DNA from: JAVBKE01 sp031554215
GTDB taxonomy: Bacteria; Bacillota; Bacilli; JARBTR01
DNA length: 30,503 nucleotides
Assembly: GCA_031554215.1 (NCBI GenBank)
Contig: JAVBKF010000213.1
Span: 1-30,503, forward strand
Direction of reading: 5' to 3'
Below are positions 8,054 to 16,136 of this stretch, piece by piece. The position numbers and the translations under genes were made by a program. Under the pieces are notes generated by a model. The model was not told the origin of the DNA and made no database searches. It was given only the letters and a program-made list of their open reading frames with translations. Position 1 is the stretch's first letter, and each line of letters begins with the position of its first letter.

Positions 8054-8998
8054 TTATTCTGTGTACGCACGAAGTTGTAAACTGACCTTTATAAGCAAGT
8101 CACGGTAGACATCACGTTTGATTGCATACTCTTCTTCACTAATTTCACCATTTTGGCGCATTTCTTCAATTTCTAGCGTTTTGTCAAGAAGTGTCTGCCG
8201 ATTAGCAACAAGGAGTTTAAATGCTTGGTCGTTATCGTCGGTGCTTGCTTTTGTAATACTTTTTTCTTCCTGCTTACTGAAGTAGACACCTGCTAGGATG
8301 ATTAGTAGTAAAATGATTGCGATGATCGCAAAGAAAAGGTACGGATTTATAAATCCGAAAGGCGAGTCTGCCCACATCTTCTCAAAATCAGAAGTATTGG
8401 CGCTGCTGTTGTCCGTTTCAGTAGTTGCCGTATCAGTACTCGCACCGGTGTCCGCGACTAGTGTCGTTGGCGTAGGATTTGGTGTACCCGTTGGGTCGTA
8501 CTTTAATGTTACCTCTTGACCAGCTTCCGAAGAAATAAAACCAGTCATCACATAATTTCCGCCATTAACCTCCATTGCCGGTGCTGTAGTCAGATCAGCA
8601 TCGGAGGAGGTAATTGCTCCTTTTCCTTCTGGAACGAGGACAATAAATTCTGCATCCACTTGCGGTATTACGTATTTAAATTCGCCTGATTCTGGTAATT
8701 GTAGCGTATATTGAAACTCAATGTTGATGTTGCCTTCAATCTCTTCAGTTGCGATAATTTTGTCGTTTTCTAGGCTTCCACCCTTTGTTACATTGACTTC
8801 GGTTGCACCTTCAGGAACAGCGAATTCTGTTCCCTTCGTACCAGGCCCAGTAATTTTATTGAGAATGCTTACGCTCCCATCTTCATTGGGTGTTAAATAG
8901 AGGTAGTTGCTAGTAGCAGCCATATTGGCATTTGCAAATACTTGAATTGTTGGGATCAGTAGGAGTACCAGCAATAAAGATATAATCTTCTTTTTCAT
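8054..8998 (-). CDS. Unknown membrane protein between ccmF and ccmA, SHOCT-like tail
   Basis: Not a recognised Ccm component. The 314-residue product has a signal peptide (1-22) and an extracytoplasmic beta-rich region (about 25-170). A Thr/Ser/Pro-rich linker (170-205) leads to one membrane helix (about 217-240) and a cytoplasmic tail. The tail ends in a helix-turn-helix-like MRQNGEISEEEYAIKRD segment resembling the short SHOCT domain. There are no cysteines, so it cannot act like CcmH. The ATG follows the ccmF stop directly (TAGATG), with AGGAGGG upstream inside ccmF. The first gene of the operon (11688-12653) has the same architecture. Position suggests a role as scaffold or apocytochrome/haem handling partner, in the place where CcmI or CcmH would be expected. 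That role is inferred from context only. Confidence 0.85.
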   Translation of the reverse strand: MKKKIISLLLVLLLIPTIQVFANANMAATSNYLYLTPNEDGSVSILNKITGPGTKGTEFAVPEGATEVNVTKGGSLENDKIIATEEIEGNINIEFQYTLQLPESGEFKYVIPQVDAEFIVLVPEGKGAITSSDADLTTAPAMEVNGGNYVMTGFISSEAGQEVTLKYDPTGTPNPTPTTLVADTGASTDTATTETDNSSANTSDFEKMWADSPFGFINPYLFFAIIAIILLLIILAGVYFSKQEEKSITKASTDDNDQAFKLLVANRQTLLDKTLEIEEMRQNGEISEEEYAIKRDVYRDLLIKVSLQLRAYTE

Positions 8999-11086
8999 CT
9001 ACTCTTTCTCCCTCCTAGCTTTTTTCAATTGTGCTTCTATTTCCGCTTCAATCTCAGCTTCAATGTCATGCACGACATCCGTTTCACTGGTTTCAGATTC
9101 AGCCTCGATCTGTGCTTCAATCATTTCTGCTCTTCTCACATTCCCTTTTTTTGTGGTAAGCGCGAACACGGAGCCGCTTGTTACAACGATTGAACCAATC
9201 CATAGCCAAATAATCATCGGCTCTACTTTGATGAAGAACGTGGCTGCTTCTGTGTCATCCCAGGCTTGCAAAACGACATAAAGATCTTCGCCAAAGCTCG
9301 AAACAATGGTTGCTTCTGAGGTACTGTTATCTGCTGGATCGTTATGGAATACGACCTCAGGCTCGATATCTTTTAATTGTTTTCCATCCTTGAACACCGA
9401 CATTTTTGCATAAATGATATCTTTGTTGCCGTCTGTTCTAGACGCTAGACCGTTATAAGTCAATGTGTAGTCCTGAAGGTCAACTGACTCACCAGGCTGG
9501 AGTGTCTTCGTAATATCATGAGAATAATTTTGTGTACCAATAATCCCAAGCATCATCAAAGCTATTCCGATATGAGCTATGTAACCACCATACTTGCGAC
9601 GGTTTCGTGTGAAAATACGTCCAAAGGCAAGTAAAGCATTTTCATGGCTGCCTTTCATTCGCGCCTTTGTATCATGAGCGATATCGAGGACATGAGAGAC
9701 AATCATGAAGATGACAACACCAGTTCCGATAAGCGCATATGGCTTGTGGATACCTAAAGCGAAGATGAGAACCATTGCGGCAAAACTAATCACTAGCGGC
9801 GGAATCGCTTTTGATAGTAGCTTTTCGTTGCTCGTTTTGTTCCAAGTGAACAACGGCGTCATTGCCAGTAAGATCATCAGTAATAATAGAATTGGTGCTG
9901 TAGCCGCATTGTAATAGTCTACAGTGACCGTTTTCTTTTCGCCAAACAGATCAGAGAAAATTGGGAACATAGTGCCGATGAATACAATCAGTGTAACGAT
10001 CAAAAAGAATGTATTCGCAAAGAGGAAGCCGACCTGTTTTGTGGCAAAATTGTTCATCTCTAAAATCTCAGACTGGCTTTCACGAATCAGCCTGTTCCGA
10101 CTAAAAATTAAGTAGAAGAAGAATACTGCAATCAGTAGCATGTAAACAAGGAAGTATGTGCCGATTGAGTTCTTCTCAAAAGCATGTACCGATTCGATGA
10201 TACCACTTCGTGTTAGGTAAGTTCCGAAAATCGTTAATAAGTATGCGAGTGCTACCAGTGAGTAATTCCAGAAATGGAAAATATTTTTCCGTTGTTGAAC
10301 CATGACAGAGTGCAAGAGTGCGGTGGCGATAAACCATGGCATCAGTGATGCGTTTTCAACAGGGTCCCATCCCCAGTATCCACCCCAGCCTTGCTCAAGA
10401 TATGCCCATAAACCACCAAGGACGTTACCGACTGTAAGGAAAATCCAAGTGATGATTAGCCAACGTCTTGATTGTTTAATCCAAGCCGAGCTTGTGTCAT
10501 TCATGACGAGCGCTCCCATTGCAAAAGCAAATGGCACAATCATCCCGGCATAGCCAAGAAGTAACGCTAGTGGATGGCTGACCATGTAGAAATTCTGTAG
10601 AAGTGGATTTAAGCCATAACCATCAACAGGAACTTCGTCAAGGACAGCGAACGGTTGATTAAGAAATGCTAGTAAAAACGTGAAGAGGACAATGTTAGCA
10701 AAAATGATAGGAATGACTCTATTCACAATTGGTTTACCGTGAAGCTTTGTTGAGAAAGTAATCATCACAGTGAATAGTGACAACATAAAAGTCCATAAAA
10801 GAAGGGAGCCTTGCTTACCAGCCCAAAGTGCAGTGATTTTGTAAACTGTCGGCAACGATGAATCGGTGTAACCTGCAACATACTCATATTTAAACTGTTC
10901 TGTTAGTAAGAAGTACAAGAGAAGAATCATTGCAATGCTGAGTAAAGCAAAAACAGTGATGACACATACTCTTGCAACTTTAATCACTTGCGGATTTTTC
11001 ATTAAATTACCGACAATAAATAAAATAAGGGTGACTACTGATATAAAAAAGACTAGATAAATTGATGTATTTGCAACAAAACTCAA
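8999..11086 (-). CDS. ccmF: Cytochrome c haem lyase core subunit CcmF
   Basis: CcmF accepts haem from CcmE and attaches it to apocytochromes. The multi-spanning product (about 695 residues) carries the WWD haem-binding signature (WGGYWGWDPVENASLMPW, near residues 237-254 from the GTG at 11095). It also has the upstream WAGKQGSLLLW, a conserved histidine in SHPLALLLGY, and GYIAHIGIA late in the protein. The reading frame extends to a GTG at 11095. The TTG at 11086 is better placed relative to AGGTGG (five bases), so I use it. The C-terminal cytoplasmic tail (last 45 residues) is unusually acidic, with repeated IEAE units. The gene lies 22 bases after ccmE and abuts the unknown gene downstream. 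Confidence 0.93.
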   Translation of the reverse strand: MSFVANTSIYLVFFISVVTLILFIVGNLMKNPQVIKVARVCVITVFALLSIAMILLLYFLLTEQFKYEYVAGYTDSSLPTVYKITALWAGKQGSLLLWTFMLSLFTVMITFSTKLHGKPIVNRVIPIIFANIVLFTFLLAFLNQPFAVLDEVPVDGYGLNPLLQNFYMVSHPLALLLGYAGMIVPFAFAMGALVMNDTSSAWIKQSRRWLIITWIFLTVGNVLGGLWAYLEQGWGGYWGWDPVENASLMPWFIATALLHSVMVQQRKNIFHFWNYSLVALAYLLTIFGTYLTRSGIIESVHAFEKNSIGTYFLVYMLLIAVFFFYLIFSRNRLIRESQSEILEMNNFATKQVGFLFANTFFLIVTLIVFIGTMFPIFSDLFGEKKTVTVDYYNAATAPILLLLMILLAMTPLFTWNKTSNEKLLSKAIPPLVISFAAMVLIFALGIHKPYALIGTGVVIFMIVSHVLDIAHDTKARMKGSHENALLAFGRIFTRNRRKYGGYIAHIGIALMMLGIIGTQNYSHDITKTLQPGESVDLQDYTLTYNGLASRTDGNKDIIYAKMSVFKDGKQLKDIEPEVVFHNDPADNSTSEATIVSSFGEDLYVVLQAWDDTEAATFFIKVEPMIIWLWIGSIVVTSGSVFALTTKKGNVRRAEMIEAQIEAESETSETDVVHDIEAEIEAEIEAQLKKARREKE

Positions 11087-11108
11087 AATTTCCACCTACC
11101 AATTTTTA

Positions 11109-11555
11109 TTATTTACTTGGTACTTCGTCTAGTTCGTGTTGATCAAGGTTCGGGTCGTTCTTAGGGTCTTGTCCCTCATACTTAGATGGACATTTTGTTT
11201 GAATCTTTTCAGCTTTAAATGTGCCATCCTCGCCCATTTCTCCTTGCAGTATGGCGATAACATCTTCAGTGAAGTTATCAGGTTTTGTCCCGTTATAAGT
11301 GACGTTCATTTCGTTTCCTTTTTTATCATTTACTGTGAAATCGAGTTGGATCTTCTCTCCATCCCACTGAATTGACTCTTCGTCAACATAGCCTTGGACA
11401 GTGATGTATTCGCCCTCTGTTTTCTCAGGGTTTGTGACTAAATCTTCTAAATTAAGTTCGGTGGCGGTTGCCTCAGGTGCTGCAGCCATCAGTAAAACAA
11501 CCACCCCCACAAGAACGATAAGTCCAGAGAAAATTAACTTCATATTTTTATTCAT
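11109..11555 (-). CDS. ccmE: Haem chaperone CcmE, CxxxY variant
   Basis: CcmE binds haem covalently outside the membrane and hands it to CcmF. The 148-residue product has an N-terminal anchor (7-25) and the OB-fold core with YITVQGYVDEESI, followed by a flexible tail. In the usual CcmE the haem-binding residue is a histidine in an HxxxY context. Here the corresponding site is CPSKY (Cys122, Tyr126). This CxxxY form is known from archaea and some bacteria, including Desulfovibrio, where CcmH is also absent (a System I variant). The ATG has AGGAGG seven bases upstream. It is second in the operon, before ccmF, unlike the ccmABCDEF order in E. coli. Confidence 0.92.
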   Translation of the reverse strand: MNKNMKLIFSGLIVLVGVVVLLMAAAPEATATELNLEDLVTNPEKTEGEYITVQGYVDEESIQWDGEKIQLDFTVNDKKGNEMNVTYNGTKPDNFTEDVIAILQGEMGEDGTFKAEKIQTKCPSKYEGQDPKNDPNLDQHELDEVPSK

Positions 11556-11687
11556 AGCCGTTCCTCCTAAAAATTCTATTGCTTCCTTCTTTAGAGAAGC
11601 ACTAATGAAATAATCTACGTTACGATTCTATCAACTGAGCAAAATGAATCCAAGATAGTAGCGGTCGTGCTGACTGGCGCGGTTGTG

Positions 11688-12653
11688 CTATAATTGACCT
11701 TTTCTTTCATCGTAAATGGTTTCGTCAATTTCTCCTGCCAGAAGCTGTTTTCGGAGTTGTTTTAGTTCGGCTGATATTGGCGCAGCCACTTGGGATGAAT
11801 CTTTATTCGCCTTACCACGTAATTTACGATTACGTTGTAAGATTGCAAGTACAACAATCATGGTAAAAACAAAGAGTATCACCAAAATGACAAGGTACGG
11901 TGACATTTCCGATTGGTTAGTGTCTGCCGGCGTGCCTGCTGGCTGAACGGCTTGCTTTTCTAAAAACATTTCTTCCGTTGTTTTGTCGCCTTCTTTATCG
12001 TAACTCATTTTGAAGCTTTGCTTCTGCCCCTTCTGAACGTCAGGGATTGTCATCTTAAATGACTCAACCCCTTCCATTGGGGGATTAGCAGCGGCTTCAG
12101 GTGTTGTCACAATATTGGTCGCAGAAACTGGCGCAATAAAAAGTACATCCAACACTTTAATTGGCGCAGGTGGAACGAAGTCAATTGCTAGAGATTTTGC
12201 CACATCCCCTTTAATTTCCGTAGTACAAAACTCAATCCCAAAAGTCTGACTTTGCCCACTTTCAATTGGTTCAGTTGGAGAAATGGATAGTATGCCAGTA
12301 TCCTCATTGAAATCATAGCTCGCAACAACTGTTTCACCGGCAATGACTTCACCTACGTACGTTAGTTTAAAGTCACTCGCCTTTTGGGGTAGCTGGAATT
12401 CAAGCGGGCCTGAATACGGATCTGTGTCATTGTTCTTTACCTCAAGGAAATAACCATGTAACAACGTTGGTTTATCCGTTGGGAATTCTGGTGGTGTGAA
12501 ATATTCGGGCATAATCTGCAACGTTACATTTTCTAGAGATAATGGTTCTGGAAAAGTTGCAGTTTTGCTGTCAGCTGCCTGAATAACGCTCGTAAACTGT
12601 GTGGAAAAAGTAATCAGCACCATTAAAAATACACTTAATATTCTCTTGAACAT
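11688..12653 (-). CDS. Unknown membrane protein, first gene of the ccm operon, SHOCT-like tail
   Basis: Not recognised. The 321-residue product has a signal peptide (1-26), an extracytoplasmic beta-rich region to about 240 with only one cysteine (FGIEFCTTEI), and a short linker. One membrane helix (about 252-274) precedes a basic cytoplasmic tail ending LRKQLLAGEIDETIYDERK, which resembles a SHOCT domain. Its order of parts matches the product of 8054-8998, though sequence identity looks low by eye. The ATG has GAGGAG seven bases upstream. It lies 132 bases ahead of ccmE on the same strand and probably leads the transcript. A link to cytochrome c maturation is inferred only from position; the gap to ccmE leaves room for a separate promoter. 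Confidence 0.82.
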   Translation of the reverse strand: MFKRILSVFLMVLITFSTQFTSVIQAADSKTATFPEPLSLENVTLQIMPEYFTPPEFPTDKPTLLHGYFLEVKNNDTDPYSGPLEFQLPQKASDFKLTYVGEVIAGETVVASYDFNEDTGILSISPTEPIESGQSQTFGIEFCTTEIKGDVAKSLAIDFVPPAPIKVLDVLFIAPVSATNIVTTPEAAANPPMEGVESFKMTIPDVQKGQKQSFKMSYDKEGDKTTEEMFLEKQAVQPAGTPADTNQSEMSPYLVILVILFVFTMIVVLAILQRNRKLRGKANKDSSQVAAPISAELKQLRKQLLAGEIDETIYDERKGQL

Positions 12654-12750
12654 TCATTCTCTCCTCACATTCAGATAAAGCAGACCGACATCTTTCGACG
12701 AACTCACCTACTTTTCTACATAAATATTCATTTTTCTATCTCCATTCTAA

Positions 12751-12778
12751 GCTATAAACGATGTTCGGAACAGTGCAA
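12751..12778 (-). promoter_or_regulatory. Weak candidate promoter with internal palindrome upstream of the ccm operon
   Basis: On the minus strand a TTGCAC and a TATAGC are 16 bases apart, about 100 bases before the first ORF. Both match sigma-A boxes poorly. The spacer is largely filled by the perfect palindrome TGTTC-G-GAACA (12762-12772), a plausible operator. Confidence 0.3.
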
Positions 12779-12865
12779 AAGTGAACATTATGTGAAAAAA
12801 GAGGATAATAATAGGCTGGCAATATTGGTGGTATAGCGCGTGAGGTAGAGTGTAACGACTTTTGT

Positions 12866-12899
12866 AGATGCAAGTAACAGTTTTGTTACGTAGTCATCT
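12866..12899. repeat. Nested inverted repeat (hairpin)
   Basis: GTAACA and TGTTAC around a GTTT loop, flanked by AGATG and CATCT. It lies about 210 bases upstream of the ccm operon. There is no T run on either side, so it is not an obvious terminator. Confidence 0.45.
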
Positions 12900-13383
12900 G
12901 CTAGAGAATAAAGCTTCGTGACCAATACGAGGACTTAGACGATCAGGAGAATTAATCTAACTACTCGAAAACGTATTTTCAGTGTGGTGATGAAATTTGG
13001 ACGATGGTAAGTTATGAGGATAACGGTCTGATAGATTATTTTTTGTTAGAGACCACTTACATTTATATTCCCCAACTAGTCACTTTCCGCAAGTGAGACA
13101 GGAATGTTCATCCGGTTCATATGTGTGAGAAGCGTTGACCGCTAGTATGTATGAAGCATCGACAGGCACGGTGAACAATGATGATAAATGCCTTTGCTCG
13201 TTTTTCTAATCCTAAAATAACGCTGCCTTATTGCATTCATTACGATAAATCTCATTCATTTCATCAATTAAGCCATAGTCCTATTCGCAGAAACGCACAT
13301 TTAGAAAGGGTACTGATTTCTATTCATTTGTTCAAGGGTCTTTTCTTCATAACTGGTCAAAGATGCATGGCCTAGGGGGAAGA

Positions 13384-14289
13384 TTAAAGACTCTTAATCC
13401 CTGCACCACAAAGTGGCAGGACAAAAGTGTGCTCGCTACACGTTGGATTTTCCCGAATGAAGGTTTCGTACCCAGCTAAATTAACAGCAGAAGTGATTTC
13501 AACATATACACCATATGTAGCCATCTTGGACCGTGCGGCTGCAATCTGTTCCTCACTAACCGTCACAACACAGCCATTTGTCGCACGATTCAGCACCTCT
13601 AGCAGGCGTAGCAATTGCAATTCCCTCGGCAAGCGTTGCCTGAGTCTCAATCGGCGAAACTTCACTCGCATCAGCATGAAAAGCCGTTGCAATTGGTTGG
13701 CAGTTCGCAGCCTGAACAGCGATAAACTTTGGATAATCCTCGATATAATCCCAAGCACGTAACTCCTGAAAAGCAAGATATGCACCCAGTAACAACGGTC
13801 CATTTCCGACTGGAATAATAAAGGCATCAGGCATTTTCCCGAGCTGTTCAAATATTTCATAAACAGTTGTCTTGGTGCCCTCATGAAAGAAGGGATTAAA
13901 CACATGACTAGCATAAAAACATTTTTCCGACTTGGCCATCTCGAATGCAGCCCTAGCTGTGCGCTCCCGGTTACCAGAAATTTGGTGAAGTATTGCCCCA
14001 TGTGCTTTAATTTGAGCAATCTTCTTAACAGAGGTCACCTCAGGAACGAAAACATGTGCGGTTATACCGCTCTGGCACAATAATCAGCAATCGCCGTTCC
14101 CGCATTCCCACTACTATCAGCAACAAGTGCAGGCACACCAAGTTTCCGGGCTGCCGCAACTAGCATAACAGCTCCGCGGTCCTTGAAAGACAGTGTTGGA
14201 CCGTAATACTCAGCCTTCACAAGCAACTGTCCACGTGCAGGATCGAGCGGAAATAACGGCGTCATTCCCTCGCCCTCTTTACCAGAAAA
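13384..14289 (-). pseudogene. Decayed PLP-dependent enzyme, threonine synthase-like
   Basis: Fragments in shifted frames together form most of a fold-type II PLP enzyme. The first (14062-14289) reads GEGMTPLFPL, then the PLP lysine motif SFKDRGA and DSSGNAGTA. The second (13556 to about 14075) carries FVPEVTSVKKIAQIKAHGA and the phosphate-binding-like IPVGNGPLLLGAYLA. The third (13384 to about 13595) reads RATNGCVVTVSEEQI to PLCGAGIKSL and the stop. At least two frameshifts are needed, near 14070 and near 13595. An in-frame TAA at 14290-14292 cuts off the N-terminal part (roughly 70 residues in relatives), and no start or ribosome site replaces it. It was probably a threonine synthase or close paralogue. 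Sequencing error could explain the shifts but not the missing N-terminus. Confidence 0.85.
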
Positions 14290-14670
14290 TTATCTGTCTA
14301 CTCCTTCGACAAATTTCCCTTTTTTCAGTGTGGAATTTGAATGCTACACTATACAAACTAGTTCAACCAACAATAGCATAAGTGCAAATAGATACAAACT
14401 AATATCAGATTTTATTGGAGGAAATAGCTGTTGTTTTACAGAAGGGGAAGTGCAGTTAAGCGCCTAGCGTATGTTGCTCAGACAACAACTTTCAATATCA
14501 TAATAGGCAGGTGTATTCAGGCTTTCAAGTTCTGATGGTGGTTCATATCATTGATTCAATTGAACGATCGTTTCAGCCGGTAAATTGCTTTAATAGGGCT
14601 TGGCAACACATTTCTCCCTGTAGTGGAGAATAAACTAAACAGAGCATTTAACGACTTGAGAGGTGAGCGT
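14290..14670. other. 381-base region upstream of cotJ
   Basis: No supported gene. It holds a GGAGGA site at 14417 followed by a 34-codon TTG frame (14431-14535) with no recognisable features. A TTCTCC/GGAGAA hairpin-like repeat lies at about 14611-14630. The cotJ promoter should lie here, and sigma-E control is expected from the family, but I could not identify convincing boxes. Confidence 0.5.
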
Positions 14671-14904
14671 ATGCCTGCGGAAAAACAGAGTACAGCTTGG
14701 AAGTCATACCCGATTTACCATGGACGGTTTGATCCGTGTCCACCAATTGGTCATAAGTGGTATGCCACGCCGCCGCACCTTTATTTAGGCGTGCAACCTG
14801 CGAATCTTGAGCAATTTTCTTACCAAGAAGCGCTTAAGAAAGGGACGCTTTGGAAAGTGCTCTATGACCCGTATCAAAATCCCTCTCTTAAAGGGAAGAG
14901 GTGA
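14671..14904 (+). CDS. cotJA: Spore coat-associated protein CotJA
   Basis: A 77-residue cysteine- and proline-containing spore coat protein. It has the family core FDPCPPIGHKWYATPP, then LYLGVQPANLEQFSYQEAL and the conserved end KGTLWKVLYDPYQNP. I choose the ATG at 14671 because AGGTG lies five bases upstream; an upstream ATG at 14623 would add 16 residues without a good ribosome site. It is the first gene of cotJABC, six bases before cotJB. In B. subtilis the CotJ proteins are made in the mother cell under sigma-E and assembled into the inner coat. Confidence 0.92.
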   Translation: MPAEKQSTAWKSYPIYHGRFDPCPPIGHKWYATPPHLYLGVQPANLEQFSYQEALKKGTLWKVLYDPYQNPSLKGKR

Positions 14905-14910
14905 ACAAAG

Positions 14911-15165
14911 ATGCTCCCGAAAGAATACTACAAAGAGCTTGAAGAAATTCAGGCAATTGATTTTGTCGTTCACGAATTAACACTCTACCTAGATACACAT
15001 CCACATGACCAAAATGCCATTTTGCAGTTTCAACAATTTACGCACTACAAACAACAAATCAAGCGTGATTTTGAAAATCGCTATGGCAGTTTATTACAAA
15101 ATACTGCAGGACCATCCGATAATCAGTGGACTTGGGGGCAAGGACCTTGGCCGTGGCAAGTATAG
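14911..15165 (+). CDS. cotJB: Spore coat protein CotJB
   Basis: An 84-residue product with the family pattern YYKELEEIQAIDFVVHELTL, LDTHPHDQNA and a C-terminal Trp-rich WTWGQGPWPWQ. Small, helical and acidic at the N-terminus. A ribosome site (AAGAGGTGA) overlaps the cotJA stop six bases before its ATG, and its own 3' end overlaps the ribosome site of cotJC. This indicates coupled translation of the three genes. CotJB is needed for CotJC and CotJA assembly in the spore coat of B. subtilis; its biochemical role is unclear. Confidence 0.92.
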   Translation: MLPKEYYKELEEIQAIDFVVHELTLYLDTHPHDQNAILQFQQFTHYKQQIKRDFENRYGSLLQNTAGPSDNQWTWGQGPWPWQV

Positions 15166-15178
15166 AGGAGGAAAGCAT

Positions 15179-15748
15179 GTGTGGGTTTATGAAAAAAAGC
15201 TACAATATCCAGTGAAGGTGAGTAGTTGTAATGCAAGGCTTGCCAAATATCTTGCGGAACAATACGGTGGTGCTGATGGAGAACTCGCAGCAGCTCTCCG
15301 CTATTTGAATCAACGTTATACAATTCCAGAGAAAGTAATTGGTCTTTTGACGGATATCGGAACAGAGGAATTTGCTCATCTAGAAATGATTGCCACAATG
15401 ATTTATAAGCTGACAAAGGACTTAACACCGCAGCAAATGATTGATGCTGGACTCGATAGCCAATACGCTAGCCATGACAGCGCACTGTTCTATCACAATG
15501 CAGGAGGGGTGCCATTTTCAGCAATGTATATTCAGTCGAAAGGTGATCCAATTGCAGATTTGTATGAGGATATTGCAGCAGAAGAGAAGGCACGGGCTAC
15601 ATATCAATGGATCATCAACATGTCGGATGATACGGATTTAAATGATAGTTTAGCTTTTTTGCGCGAGCGTGAAATTGTACATTCACAACGATTTCGTGAA
15701 GCTGTAGAGATGGTTAAAGAAGATCAGAATGCAAAGAAATATTTTTGA
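15179..15748 (+). CDS. cotJC: Spore coat manganese-catalase family protein CotJC
   Basis: A 189-residue ferritin-like four-helix protein of the manganese catalase family, presumed to remove hydrogen peroxide in the spore coat. Family stretches are GGADGELAAALRYLNQRY, GTEEFAHLEMIA (metal-ligand Glu and His), EEKARATYQW and REREIVHSQRF. The frame is open further upstream, but I choose the GTG at 15179. It gives the family N-terminus MWVYEKKLQYPVKV and has AGAGGAGG seven bases before it. The length equals that of B. subtilis CotJC. Last gene of cotJABC. Confidence 0.94.
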   Translation: MWVYEKKLQYPVKVSSCNARLAKYLAEQYGGADGELAAALRYLNQRYTIPEKVIGLLTDIGTEEFAHLEMIATMIYKLTKDLTPQQMIDAGLDSQYASHDSALFYHNAGGVPFSAMYIQSKGDPIADLYEDIAAEEKARATYQWIINMSDDTDLNDSLAFLREREIVHSQRFREAVEMVKEDQNAKKYF

Positions 15749-15933
15749 TTGCACGATTGTAGTCAGCGGGGCAACTTAGGCGGGTGTGGGGGAATGGTAA
15801 GTGAAAATTCGGTAAAAAATCACCTATCTTAGCGCGTTCTATACGCCTAACTGAAATAGGGTAAAACAGTGAAGCCAATTAAGGGTGGATAGCTCAATGC
15901 ATATGCAACATGTTAAATAGTTTGAACACACAA

Positions 15934-16028
15934 AAAGACCCAGCTTATAGCCTGAAAATGCGCTCGTACAGTTAGTTTATTTCTAACAGTATGGGTATCA
16001 GATTAGATGGCTAGTTTGCAAGGTCTTT
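15934..16028 (-). terminator. Nested hairpin, probable terminator of the lipoprotein gene
   Basis: Three nested pairs lie on one axis: AAAGACC/GGTCTTT (15934-15940, 16022-16028), TAGCC/GGCTA (15948-15952, 16009-16013) and TACAGTTAG/CTAACAGTA (15967-15991, one A-A mismatch). On the minus strand it ends GGTCTTTTTGTG, giving a short T run. The rest of the gap 15749-16136 shows no gene. Confidence 0.5.
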
Positions 16029-16136
16029 CTGTCATTTTTAAAATGATTTCCCTTTCAGTAACAAAACTCACTTGGCATGAACCCGGTGATGCTGTCAATG
16101 AAAGTGTGACATTTATTCTAAATCTTTCGTGTAGAA

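Larger units (their letters stand above)
12654..13383. other. 730-base intergenic region without a supported gene
   Basis: Apart from the candidate promoter/palindrome and the hairpin noted separately, I see no gene. A 65-codon plus-strand frame at 13178-13375 has no recognisable protein features and no convincing ribosome site. The region sits between the ccm operon and a pseudogene, so it may include decayed sequence. Confidence 0.6.

Noticed and set aside
5028..12653. CcmH within the ccm operon
   Set aside because: No ORF in the operon has a CcmH-type CxxC domain; the only CxxC is the thioredoxin WCPPC of the CcmG-like protein.
13178..13375. 65-codon plus-strand frame
   Set aside because: No ribosome site, no protein features; more likely chance in non-coding DNA.
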